Source: Paenibacillus sp. J23TS9 (GTDB lineage: Bacteria; Bacillota; Bacilli; Paenibacillales; Paenibacillaceae). Taken from it: a DNA stretch of 64,000 nt. The DNA is taken from positions 806,001 to 870,000 of the forward strand of contig NZ_BOSG01000001.1 of the NCBI RefSeq assembly GCF_018403225.1, given 5' to 3'. The translations under genes were made by a program, and so were the position numbers. Below the pieces are notes generated by a model that made no database searches, was not told the DNA's origin, and saw only the letters and a program-made list of their open reading frames with translations. Every line of letters starts with the position of its first letter. Positions within the stretch are counted from its first letter, which is position 1. Shown here in pieces: positions 44,190-52,517 of this stretch.

Positions 44190-44915
44190 CTATGCTTCAT
44201 CTATCATCAAACGGTTCAATACCGGTTCGGCCCATAAATTCCATGGATGCTCGGCAGGAGGAAGAGAAGTGAGTTTCACATTTTCTTTGGTCACCGGATG
44301 TGGGAAACGGACGATGACAGACCAGAGTGCTATCTGCTGCCCCGGCTTGTTCACGCGGCTGCCGTATTTCTGGTCCCCGTACAGTGGACAGCCTGCCTGA
44401 TTCATCTGGACACGTATCTGATGGGATCGGCCTGTATGAAGTTCGATCCGTACCAGACTGAAGGAGCCGTTCGAACCGAGAACCTCGTAATCGAGAATGG
44501 CTTCCTTGGCTCCGGGAGTGCCGCTTTTGACGACGGAGACCATATTGGTCTTTGGATCTTTCAGAAGCATGTCCCTCAGCGTTCCGCGTGGTGCTGGCAG
44601 CTGACCATGAACGACAGCTGCATATACCTTATGGAAGCTGCGGCTTCGCACCGTTTCCGACAAACGTGAGGCCGCTTTGGAGGTTTTCGCGAAGATCATC
44701 GCTCCCCCAACCGGCCGATCCAATCTGTGCACCAGTCCCAGATACACATTACCCGGCTTATTGTACCGCTCTTTAATGTCATCTTTCAGAAGGGAAAGCA
44801 GGTCCGGGTCACCGGAAATATCAGCTTGCGTCGGAATGTTGACCGGCTTCACAATCCCTAACAGATGATTGTCTTCATATAAAATTGGAATTTGGGAAAG
44901 ATGTTCATGACTCAT
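44190..44915 (-). CDS. RluA-family pseudouridine synthase
   Basis: A 241-residue RNA modification enzyme that turns specific uridines in rRNA or tRNA to pseudouridine. The catalytic motif is LGLVHRLDRPVGGAMIFAK (Asp in HRLD), with FHKVYAAVVHG and RIELHTGRSHQIRVQMNQAGCPLYGDQKYG, all RluA hallmarks. There is no S4 domain. The start ATG at 44915 (MSHEHLSQIPILYEDN) is used because GGGAGT lies just upstream and the longer frame runs into the previous gene. It follows the methyltransferase on the same strand by 7 bases, so they are coupled. The exact target is not evident. Confidence 0.9.
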   Translation of the reverse strand: MSHEHLSQIPILYEDNHLLGIVKPVNIPTQADISGDPDLLSLLKDDIKERYNKPGNVYLGLVHRLDRPVGGAMIFAKTSKAASRLSETVRSRSFHKVYAAVVHGQLPAPRGTLRDMLLKDPKTNMVSVVKSGTPGAKEAILDYEVLGSNGSFSLVRIELHTGRSHQIRVQMNQAGCPLYGDQKYGSRVNKPGQQIALWSVIVRFPHPVTKENVKLTSLPPAEHPWNLWAEPVLNRLMIDEA

Positions 44916-44922
44916 ATATGAT

Positions 44923-45786
44923 TTACGACTCCCAGCGGCCCAAAATTCCGCAAGGCAAATGAAGTCCCGAAGTCGTAATCGGAAGGCCAAGCTCACCGCA
45001 GGATATGCTTCCGCCAAAACGGCGGCCGGCGGTCATGGACAGAATGTTGTGAAGCACGGTCGGCGATATGCCAGTCGTGTAAGAGTTAATTAACATAAAC
45101 AAGGGCTGCTCGGACATAATGTTCATGCAGCTTTCCACGAATGGGTACAGACTTTGCTCGAGCTTCCACATTTCGCCGCCCGGGCCTCTTCCATACGAAG
45201 GCGGATCCATAATGATAGCGTCATATTTGTTGCCCCGGCGCTCCTCGCGCTGTACAAATTTGAATACGTCATCGGTAATGAAACGGACCGGACGGTCACC
45301 AATTCCTGTCAGCTGAAGGTTTTCCTTGGCCCATTGCACCATTCCTTTAGCGGCATCGACATGGACCACCTCAGCACCGGCGTAGGCCGCAGCAACGGTA
45401 GCTCCACCTGTATAAGCAAATAAATTCAATACCTTGATCGGTCGTTTGGCAGCAGAGATCTTATCCATCATCCAGCGCCAATTGGCAGCCTGTTCCGGAA
45501 AAAGCCCCGTATGTTTGAAGTTGGTTGGGCGGATATGAAATTTTAACTGATCATAGGAAACCGTCCAACGCTCCGGCAGCTGCTTTTTCATATCCCACTG
45601 TCCACCGCCAGAGGAGCTTCTATGGTAATGGCCGTGTACCTCACGCCACATTCCGCTGTCTTTTTCTAGAGGCCATATAATTTGCGGGTCAGGTCTGCGC
45701 AGGATGACATCTCCCCACCGCTCCAGCTTCTCACCTGATCCTGTATCGATCAATTCGTAATCTTGCCAATCACGAGCTACATACAT
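44923..45786 (-). CDS. RlmI-like SAM-dependent RNA methyltransferase
   Basis: A protein of about 287 residues with a central class I fold: LNLFAYTGGATVAAAYAGAEVVHVDAAKGMVQWAKEN (motifs I and II) and IIMDPPSYGRG (the N/D-PP-Y/F motif of base methyltransferases). It resembles the catalytic part of 23S rRNA methyltransferases of the RlmI/RlmK type but lacks an obvious N-terminal PUA domain. ATG 45786 has AAGGATGG about 10 bases upstream; a TTG two codons earlier is possible. It pairs with the downstream pseudouridine synthase as an RNA modification operon. Confidence 0.85.
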   Translation of the reverse strand: MYVARDWQDYELIDTGSGEKLERWGDVILRRPDPQIIWPLEKDSGMWREVHGHYHRSSSGGGQWDMKKQLPERWTVSYDQLKFHIRPTNFKHTGLFPEQAANWRWMMDKISAAKRPIKVLNLFAYTGGATVAAAYAGAEVVHVDAAKGMVQWAKENLQLTGIGDRPVRFITDDVFKFVQREERRGNKYDAIIMDPPSYGRGPGGEMWKLEQSLYPFVESCMNIMSEQPLFMLINSYTTGISPTVLHNILSMTAGRRFGGSISCGELGLPITTSGLHLPCGILGRWES

Positions 45787-45922
45787 GTTCAATCCATCCT
45801 TCTGTGCAATTTTTCGTTTAGCTTATATTGTACAACATTTGACGGCAACAATGCACTTTCTCGGCCCGATAATGGGTAAATATGCATTACAGGACAATAA
45901 TCTGTGGAAGGGGCGAGAATAA

Positions 45923-46333
45923 GTGGATAGCAGGCAGGTCATATCCAGAATCTTAATTGGCTTTGGTATGCTTAGTATTCTGTTATACGGATACGGAGCG
46001 CTCATGTATGGAATGTGGGACTTCGTCGGTTTTTTGCTTTTTGCAATACTGCCACTAGGTTATGGCTGGACGTTAGATCAGCGTAACCGGAAGAAGGCAC
46101 AAGAGAATATGGAAAAACAGATCCTAAAGCTTGCAGCCAGGAAGCAAAATTTATTAACCGCAGCTGACGTGGCATTGTATACCCCTCTTAATATGGAGCA
46201 GTCGGGTGAAGCCCTTGAGGGTTTGAGAAGAAAAGGATTTCTGCATGTAAAGGTCGCGGATAATGGGGCGTTCGTATACGAATTTCAATCCTTTTTATCC
46301 GTGGAGGAAAAGCTGAGCGCAGAGAGAGTGTAG
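45923..46333 (+). CDS. small membrane protein with winged-helix-like tail, unknown
   Basis: A 136-residue protein with two membrane segments (about 8-29 and 33-50), a basic cytoplasmic stretch (DQRNRKKAQENMEKQ) and a C-terminal segment (about 70-125) reading LLTAADVALYTPLNMEQSGEALEGLRRKGFLHVKV followed by a beta-hairpin, which looks like a winged helix-turn-helix. GTG start at 45923 with GGAAGGGGCGAG upstream. I do not recognise the family. It is transcribed divergently from the RNA methyltransferase operon and leads towards the HpaB-like gene. Confidence 0.7.
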   Translation: MDSRQVISRILIGFGMLSILLYGYGALMYGMWDFVGFLLFAILPLGYGWTLDQRNRKKAQENMEKQILKLAARKQNLLTAADVALYTPLNMEQSGEALEGLRRKGFLHVKVADNGAFVYEFQSFLSVEEKLSAERV

Positions 46334-46417
46334 GATATTTTAGGCAACTGACCCTTTCTGATCCATACATGCCTGAATAGGATGAAGATAACTATTCATT
46401 CAAAGGGGGCCTCGCCT

Positions 46418-47881
46418 GTGCCGGCAAAAAACGGAAAGCAGTTCTTGGACCGAATCAATCATGCCAAACCGAGCGTGTGGTTTCGTGGAGAACATATCGA
46501 CGGGAGGCTCTCGGATCATTCTGCTTTTCGGGGACTCATGTCCACTCAGGCGGAACTGTATGATATGCAGAGCCATCCCGATTTTCAAGAACGTATGACC
46601 TATGCTTCACCAACCACCGGAGATCCGGTCGGTCTATCATTTATGCAGCCCAAGACTCGGGAAGATCTGGAGAAACGCAGACGGATGATGATGCTCTGGG
46701 GAGAAAAACATCATGGTTTGCTTGGACGGTCACCGGATTATATGAACACGGGGCTGATGGCTTTCTATACGGCATCGGAAATACTTGGTGAGAAAGAACC
46801 GCGGTTCGCGGACAATATGCGGAAATACTATGAATTTTGCCGTGAAAACGATATTTCTCTTTCACACGCCTTTGTCCAGCCGCATGCCAGCCGATTCGAC
46901 GAATTGTTGGAAGACGGGAGCATCGAAACATGCGCTGCGAGGGTCATTGAAGAGAATGAGGAAGGAATCATCGTGGAGGGTGCATTTTTACTGGCAACAC
47001 AGGGCGTGACCACGGATGAAATTCTGGTTTATCCTCCGGCTTCCTCTTATTTGCCAGAGGAGGATAGTCCGAGGACCTTTGCGTTTGCAGTACCAAACAA
47101 TCTGCCGGGTATAAGGTGGATATGCCGGGAAAGCCTGGTTGGTGGAGATTCCGCATTCGATTACCCTCTCAGCTCCCGTTTTGATGAGATGGACACCCTC
47201 GTTCTTTTCGATCATGTCCTCGTGCCTTGGGATCGTGTGTTTATTCTTGGCAGCGACCATTTATCGATGCGGTTGTTTTCGGAGAGCGGCTTTCATGTAC
47301 ATTGCGGTCACCAGGTACTGTGCCGATATATTGCGAAGATGGAGTTTACGCTGGGTGTAATTCTATACATGGCCGAAACGCTCGATCGGGCCACTTATCC
47401 TGCGACCATCGAAAAGGTATCTGAAGTGATCGTACAATTGGAGACCCTGAAGTCTCTGCTGATCGCCTCGGAGGCCGGTGCAGCCATCGACCGTTTCGGG
47501 AGCATGCTGCCTGATCGGAGACCATTATGGACAGCAAACGTCATTTTTCCGAAAGTGTATCCGAGAATGATGGAGATCATTCAGCTTCTTGGCGGCAGCG
47601 GTATCATCATGCTTCCATCGGAGCTGGATTTTAGTGGTGAGCCGAAAGCGGATCTGAATAAGTATCTCCGGGGTAGCGATGTGGATTCCATGTCGAAAAC
47701 AGCGTTATTCCGATTGGCGTGGGACCTTAGCACAAGCGGCTTTGGAGGCCGTCAGACGCTTTATGAGCGTTTTTTCTTCGGAGATTCCTCTGTCGTCGTC
47801 AACCGGCTGTATCAGTCTTATACCGATAAAAAAACATACATCGGCAAAGTCAAAACATTTTTGGGGCAAAAGGACGAATAA
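46418..47881 (+). CDS. HpaB-family FADH2-dependent monooxygenase (YoaI-like)
   Basis: A 487-residue protein of the 4-hydroxyphenylacetate 3-monooxygenase oxygenase family (acyl-CoA dehydrogenase fold). The start NGKQFLDRINHAKPSVWFRGEHI, the segment TYASPTTGDPVGLSFMQPKT, the FLLATQGVTTDE and SSRFDEMDTLVLFDHVLVPWDRVF core, and AWDLSTSGFGGRQTLYERFFFGD near the C-terminus all fit. It would hydroxylate a phenol using FADH2 delivered by a separate flavin reductase, but no HpaC-like gene is nearby. GTG 46418 has AAAGGGGG 8 bases upstream and gives the family N-terminus; the ATG at 46382 lacks an RBS. Substrate uncertain. Confidence 0.85.
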   Translation: MPAKNGKQFLDRINHAKPSVWFRGEHIDGRLSDHSAFRGLMSTQAELYDMQSHPDFQERMTYASPTTGDPVGLSFMQPKTREDLEKRRRMMMLWGEKHHGLLGRSPDYMNTGLMAFYTASEILGEKEPRFADNMRKYYEFCRENDISLSHAFVQPHASRFDELLEDGSIETCAARVIEENEEGIIVEGAFLLATQGVTTDEILVYPPASSYLPEEDSPRTFAFAVPNNLPGIRWICRESLVGGDSAFDYPLSSRFDEMDTLVLFDHVLVPWDRVFILGSDHLSMRLFSESGFHVHCGHQVLCRYIAKMEFTLGVILYMAETLDRATYPATIEKVSEVIVQLETLKSLLIASEAGAAIDRFGSMLPDRRPLWTANVIFPKVYPRMMEIIQLLGGSGIIMLPSELDFSGEPKADLNKYLRGSDVDSMSKTALFRLAWDLSTSGFGGRQTLYERFFFGDSSVVVNRLYQSYTDKKTYIGKVKTFLGQKDE

Positions 47882-47988
47882 CCCTCCGCCTGCGCGAATA
47901 GGTATATAACGGGGAAACGTAAGTCGGCATTTCATGGGAGTAAGAAGCCGTCCGTAGAGCCATCCTGGGTTCAGGGGAGGCGGACGGG

Positions 47989-48075
47989 TTGACAATCGAC
48001 CAGCTGATTGCTCTGTTAACACTTGTCGTCATGATCATCACTCTTGCAGTAAACCATGATAAACCGAATCATTAG
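47989..48075 (+). CDS. small hydrophobic peptide, putative holin-like toxin
   Basis: A 28-residue frame, MTIDQLIALLTLVVMIITLAVNHDKPNH, from TTG 47989 with GGGGAGG 11 bases upstream. One hydrophobic helix (about 5-22) and a short polar tail are typical of the holin-like toxin peptides widespread in Bacilli, often part of type I toxin-antitoxin systems. CCGTCCG (near 47950) can pair with CGGACGG (near 47981), which would fold the RBS region, a known way to delay toxin translation. A perfect terminator follows at 48084. No antisense RNA promoter could be confirmed. It is too short for normal ORF calling. Confidence 0.6.
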   Translation: MTIDQLIALLTLVVMIITLAVNHDKPNH

Positions 48076-48083
48076 CATGAGGA

Positions 48084-48109
48084 AGAGAGCCCGAGAGGCT
48101 CTCTTTTTT
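48084..48109 (+). terminator. terminator of small peptide gene
   Basis: AGAGAGCC (48084-48091) pairs with GGCTCTCT (48097-48104), followed by TTTTT. Confidence 0.9.
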
Positions 48110-48251
48110 CTATAAATTTTAGCTTGTACTTCAAAAATAAAAAAAGAGCACATAATCCAAACAGGGGCACATACATATTTAAAAAATGCTTCACCATGAT
48201 CCTGACGTTATCTTCTGAATAAGACGCTGCCATCGGAAGGAGGAGAACTGC

Positions 48252-49202
48252 TTGTCATTAAACGCAAATATGAAAACGGATACATTTCCGGAGACCTCAA
48301 ACAAGCGGAAGAAGCGATTTACCCGAAACGACTGGATGGGATATCTTTTCAGTGCGCCATTAATCATTGGGGTATTGGCATTTGCTATTTACCCGATGAT
48401 TGCCGCATTGATCATGAGCTTTCATCAAACCTCGGGATTATCTGTTGGTGGAAAATGGGTGGGGTTCAGCAATTACAACTATGTGGTACAGGATGCTTTA
48501 TTTTGGCAAGCGCTTACAAATACGTTTTTTATTGGAATTTGGTCCGTTCTGCTCGGAATCATATTGTCTTTTGTACTGGCGAGTCTGATCAACAACCTGA
48601 ATTGGAGTACGGGTAAAAACTTTTTCAAAGCCGTGTTTTTTCTGCCGAATGTCGTGTCGGGTGTTGCGACTACGCTGCTATTCTCATTTTTGTTTTTCCC
48701 CTCGAAGGAAGGGCTGCTCAATTTCGTCATCGGAATATTCGGCATCGATCCTGTGGGATGGTTCACCAATCCCCAAATTTCCAGGTACAGCATAGTCCTT
48801 ATGAGCTTATGGGGGGCTCTTGGCTACAACACGATCATTTTCCTCGCCGGTCTGCAGAGTGTTCCGCGTGATCTGTATGAAGCCGCAGAGGTGGATGGAG
48901 CCGGGACTTATCGCAAATGGTTTTATATTACGATTCCCTATCTGCGCCCCATTTTCGTATTCATGCTCATTATGGGTACCATCGGGGCAATGAAGCGGTT
49001 TACAGATGTATGGCTTATTGGCGGGACGGCGGGGAATCCGGGTGGCAGCTTAATGACCGTCGTGCTGTATATTTACCGGAATGCCTTCCTTGCTTCACAA
49101 ATGGGTATGGCGACGGCGGCCTCTTACCTGCTGTTCATCATCATATTTATACTCACCGCATTCCTGATGCTGCTGAACCGGCGAAAGGACAGCCTCGATT
49201 AA
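48252..49202 (+). CDS. carbohydrate ABC importer permease (MalF-type)
   Basis: A 316-residue permease with six membrane helices of the CUT1 MalF/UgpA type. The cytoplasmic ATPase-docking EAA loop is YEAAEVDGAGTYRKWFYITIPYLRP (about 213-237). The TTG start at 48252 has AAGGAGGAG upstream. It is the first gene of an operon: permease, permease, binding protein, isomerase, dehydrogenase. No ATPase gene is present, so it probably shares a general MsmX-type ATPase encoded elsewhere. The substrate is unknown, but the downstream enzymes suggest a polyol, inositol-like or modified sugar. Confidence 0.9.
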   Translation: MSLNANMKTDTFPETSNKRKKRFTRNDWMGYLFSAPLIIGVLAFAIYPMIAALIMSFHQTSGLSVGGKWVGFSNYNYVVQDALFWQALTNTFFIGIWSVLLGIILSFVLASLINNLNWSTGKNFFKAVFFLPNVVSGVATTLLFSFLFFPSKEGLLNFVIGIFGIDPVGWFTNPQISRYSIVLMSLWGALGYNTIIFLAGLQSVPRDLYEAAEVDGAGTYRKWFYITIPYLRPIFVFMLIMGTIGAMKRFTDVWLIGGTAGNPGGSLMTVVLYIYRNAFLASQMGMATAASYLLFIIIFILTAFLMLLNRRKDSLD

Positions 49203-49251
49203 TCCATGCAGCATTGTTAGCAGATCCAACCTGAGTTAGGAGGTCAGTGTG

Positions 49252-50118
49252 ATGAACACCGTGGATGCAAAAATTACACATCGCCGCAAGAAAATATCCC
49301 TGAATCAATGGATTCTAACCATCGTTCTTTTTCTGGGATCGTTCGTCATGATCGTTCCGTTTCTATGGATGCTTGTAACGAGCTTCGACTGGGCAGCCCG
49401 GCTTCATATTAATTTCCCGCCAAGGCTTTGGCCAGAAGAACCGTCTGTTAGGACCTTCGAAGCAGCTTTTACGAGCATTAAAATGTTCCGGTATATTACC
49501 AATTCCATCATGGTCAGCGCGGGAGTCATTATTATCAGTGCGCTATCGGCGTTGCTGTCTGGTTATGCATTGTCAAAGCTCCGGTTTAAAGGGGCAAATA
49601 TTGTGCTGCTGCTGGCCTTGAGCACAATGATGATTCCGTTTGAAATGACCATGATTCCCCAATATCTTTTGTTCAGCAAGCTCGGTCTCGTGGACAATTA
49701 TCTGGCATTTTATCTTCCAGCTCTCAATTATGCATTCGGAACATTCCTGGCAAAGGCCTTCTTCGACCAGCTTCCTACCACGCTTCGGGAGGCTGCCATT
49801 CTGGATGGGGCCAAGGAAGTATCTGTTTTCAGCCGGGTGTATCTGCCGCTCTGCACACCGATTATCGCGACGATGATCATCCTGCTGTTTCTCGGCGTAT
49901 GGAACGACATGCTGTGGCCGCTGCTTATCCTTAAAAAGGCGACCAAGTATACCATTCAGATCGGTCTCGCGATGTTTACGTACAACAATGGTATCGACAA
50001 ACAGCCTTCCATCATTATGGCTGCTACGACGGTGAGTCTGATCCCGGTCGTTGTCGTATATATGTTCCTGCAGCGTTACATTATTGAAAGCATTGCATTA
50101 TCGGGAATCAAGCAGTAA
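49252..50118 (+). CDS. carbohydrate ABC importer permease (MalG-type)
   Basis: A 288-residue CUT1 MalG-type permease with six helices. The EAA loop is LREAAILDGAKEVSVFSRVYLPLCTP. The N-terminal helix VLFLGSFVMIVPFLWMLVTSF and the C-terminal ending YIIESIALSGIKQ are typical. ATG 49252 with TTAGGAGGTC 7 bases upstream is preferred over GTG 49249. Partner of the preceding permease; the binding protein gene follows after 82 bases. Confidence 0.9.
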   Translation: MNTVDAKITHRRKKISLNQWILTIVLFLGSFVMIVPFLWMLVTSFDWAARLHINFPPRLWPEEPSVRTFEAAFTSIKMFRYITNSIMVSAGVIIISALSALLSGYALSKLRFKGANIVLLLALSTMMIPFEMTMIPQYLLFSKLGLVDNYLAFYLPALNYAFGTFLAKAFFDQLPTTLREAAILDGAKEVSVFSRVYLPLCTPIIATMIILLFLGVWNDMLWPLLILKKATKYTIQIGLAMFTYNNGIDKQPSIIMAATTVSLIPVVVVYMFLQRYIIESIALSGIKQ

Positions 50119-50200
50119 GCAGCGCCTCGAATCAGCGGGATGACAGACTTCAAATGTACTGTATTCCAAGTTTGATTAACAAAGGGGGAACGGAAGATTC

Positions 50201-51580
50201 ATGAAAAAGCTATTATTACTGGTATTGTCCTGCGTACTCGTCTTGTCGCTAGCGGCTTGCTCGGGTGGTTCGGACTCGGATGTGACGGGCGGGGTAGAAA
50301 TCAAGAAGGTTTCTGATATGAAAGGAACGGTACGGGTAGCTTTGGCAGGGTGGCAGCTGGATAACGGGCTTAATGCTCAGACAGGTAATCCGACGATTGG
50401 GCTTAACGAATATCTGGATCAAACCTTTTATAAAATGTATCCGAATATCAAACTCGAGCTGTATCAAATTCCATGGGAGAACGTCAAGGCAAAGCAATCA
50501 GCTATGCTGCTCTCCGGAGATGCTGATGTCATGTATACAGGCGGTGCATTTGCTTCCCAATGGTATCAAGAGGGACTGCTGCGTGACCTCGATGATCTCA
50601 TCAAGGAGGACACAAGCTTCGATCCAAGCATTTATCTGGCAGGCATTATGAACAATTCCTACAGCACCAAATCACCGGACGGAACCAAGCAGTTTGGTAT
50701 TCCGGTAGCCCTTGGCCGCAGAATGACGATTTATGATAAAAAGCTCTTTGAAGACTGGGGAGTTGAGCCATTAACCGCAAAAGCGACTCCGGCAGAGCTG
50801 CTCGAAAAGGGCAAGAAAATGACAGGTAAAAATCCGAAGACCGGTGAAGACAATTACGGGCTATACTGGAGCGGCAACTCACTGAACGGATCTACATTTG
50901 TTGCGTTGACACTTGCCTTTGGTGCAAAAGGGGCAGAAGGCAGCCTTAAAGATGTGAAAAGCATCAAGTGGCAGCTGAACACACCTGAGATGGTGAAAGT
51001 CATGGAATGGCTGAAGGAAGCATCGAAGCTGCCTCCTGCCGGTTTCGTGAACGCACAAGGCGGCGAAAACTTTGGTCTGGAGAAGAATAATATTGCTATC
51101 GCACTTGATTCCACAGGCGGTGCAACGATGAATGAATATCAAAGTAAGAAGAATAAGGATCTTCTGGACCGTTTTGAGCCTGTTCTGAATATGGGACCCA
51201 ACGGCGAAGGCTGGGTAGCTGTAGACCCGTTCATTATGGCGAAAAAAGCCAAAGACGTAAAAGCATCCTGGGAAGTATTGAAATTCCTGACAAGTCCGAT
51301 GACTCAAAAATATATGTATGATAACTTTGCTCAAACACCAACGCTGAAAAATGCCGATTTCGTGTCGGCTGATGACAAATATGTTAAAAAAGCGCTGGAA
51401 ATTGCGGAAGTAGGACACTCGGAGCTGATGGATGAAGCAAATCCGTTCTATATGAGTGACATTGTGCCTGCCGTTAACGGTTTTATCAGTAAAGCGGCAA
51501 CGGGCAGTGCGCCGGATATTCAGAAATTCCTGGATGATCTGCAGCAGCGCGCCGAAAAGTGGTCAGCGAACTTAAAATAA
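50201..51580 (+). CDS. carbohydrate-binding lipoprotein of ABC importer
   Basis: A 459-residue extracellular binding protein (SBP_bac_1 type) with lipobox LAAC (Cys20). Typical stretches are NIKLELYQIPWENVKAKQSAMLLSGDADVMYTGG near the N-terminus and WEVLKFLTSPMTQKYMYDN near the C-terminus. It delivers sugar to the two permeases upstream. AAAGGGGG precedes the ATG. A 14-bp hairpin without a T-run follows, separating it from the catabolic genes. Confidence 0.9.
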   Translation: MKKLLLLVLSCVLVLSLAACSGGSDSDVTGGVEIKKVSDMKGTVRVALAGWQLDNGLNAQTGNPTIGLNEYLDQTFYKMYPNIKLELYQIPWENVKAKQSAMLLSGDADVMYTGGAFASQWYQEGLLRDLDDLIKEDTSFDPSIYLAGIMNNSYSTKSPDGTKQFGIPVALGRRMTIYDKKLFEDWGVEPLTAKATPAELLEKGKKMTGKNPKTGEDNYGLYWSGNSLNGSTFVALTLAFGAKGAEGSLKDVKSIKWQLNTPEMVKVMEWLKEASKLPPAGFVNAQGGENFGLEKNNIAIALDSTGGATMNEYQSKKNKDLLDRFEPVLNMGPNGEGWVAVDPFIMAKKAKDVKASWEVLKFLTSPMTQKYMYDNFAQTPTLKNADFVSADDKYVKKALEIAEVGHSELMDEANPFYMSDIVPAVNGFISKAATGSAPDIQKFLDDLQQRAEKWSANLK

Positions 51581-51586
51581 CATGTG

Positions 51587-51620
51587 TAAGTGCAAAGCCC
51601 TTTAGGGGGCTTTGCACTTA
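51587..51620 (+). terminator. strong intercistronic hairpin after binding-protein gene
   Basis: A perfect 14-bp stem, TAAGTGCAAAGCCC (51587-51600) with GGGCTTTGCACTTA (51607-51620). No T-run follows (ATCCATTTG), so it more likely protects the upstream mRNA or slows polymerase than fully terminates. Confidence 0.65.
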
Positions 51621-51662
51621 TCCATTTGATGCGAAATTCAGGCTGAATGAAGGAGGATGAAG

Positions 51663-52493
51663 ATGAAAAAGGGAATTAATCAATGGTGCTTTCCGGCAGG
51701 AACCCCAATGGGTAAATTACTGCGTACAAGCGCGGCAGCAGGCTTTGAGACGATTGAGCTGAATTTGTATGCTTCCGGTGGAATTGGATTGACAATGGAT
51801 ACTACGCCGGACGAGGCAAAGGCCATAGGACGTCTTGTGCGCAGCTACGGTCTATCCATCAGCAGCTTGTCTACCGAAATGCTGGGACGTTATCCGCTCA
51901 GTTCTCCTGATAAAGAGACTAGAGCGCAAGGCGTAGATTCGGTCCGCAAGCAAATTGAGCTGGCACTTGAGCTTGAGGTGGACACAATCCTCGTCGTTCC
52001 TGGGCGGATTGAAACGGATGTGACCTATGAGCAAGTATGGGAACGGTCGCAAATGGCTTTGCAGCCGCTGATTGATGATATAGACGGCAGCGGGGTGAGC
52101 ATTGCCATCGAAAACGTATGGAACAAATTCCTGTGGAGCCCACTCGAAATGGCCCGTTATATCGATCAATTTGAATCCCGTCATGTGGGTGCCTACTTTG
52201 ACGTGGGGAATACACTGGCTTTTGGCAAACCGGAGCACTGGATCCGCACGCTTGGAGGCCGTATACGTAAAATTCACGTCAAAGACTTTCGGGTGCAGGT
52301 CGGTAATTATCATGGCTTCGTACCACTTCTGTCCGGTGATGTGGATTGGTTGAATGTCCGATTAGCACTCAGCGATATTCAATACCGTGATAGTCTGACA
52401 GCCGAGCTCGACCCGTACAGCAGCTTTCCGGATCAGTTGATCTTTGATACATCCCGCCATTTGGATGTTATTATGGGGAAAAATCCGCACTAG
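51663..52493 (+). CDS. sugar phosphate isomerase/epimerase (AP endonuclease 2 fold)
   Basis: A 276-residue TIM-barrel protein of the xylose-isomerase-like/AP2EC family. Metal-site strands are visible: ETIELNLY, ILVVPGRIETD, VSIAIENVWNKF (metal Glu), VGAYFDVGNTLAF (Asp), RKIHVKDF (His/Lys-Asp) and SLTAELDPY (Glu). Such proteins include inosose dehydratases, tagatose and hydroxypyruvate isomerases, and 3-keto-sugar isomerases, so the reaction is not fixed. ATG 51663 has AGGAGG 6 bases upstream; ATG 51657 abuts it. It pairs with the Gfo/Idh/MocA oxidoreductase that follows. Confidence 0.85.
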   Translation: MKKGINQWCFPAGTPMGKLLRTSAAAGFETIELNLYASGGIGLTMDTTPDEAKAIGRLVRSYGLSISSLSTEMLGRYPLSSPDKETRAQGVDSVRKQIELALELEVDTILVVPGRIETDVTYEQVWERSQMALQPLIDDIDGSGVSIAIENVWNKFLWSPLEMARYIDQFESRHVGAYFDVGNTLAFGKPEHWIRTLGGRIRKIHVKDFRVQVGNYHGFVPLLSGDVDWLNVRLALSDIQYRDSLTAELDPYSSFPDQLIFDTSRHLDVIMGKNPH

Positions 52494-52517
52494 TATAGAA
52501 ATGGAGGAGATAGGTAC

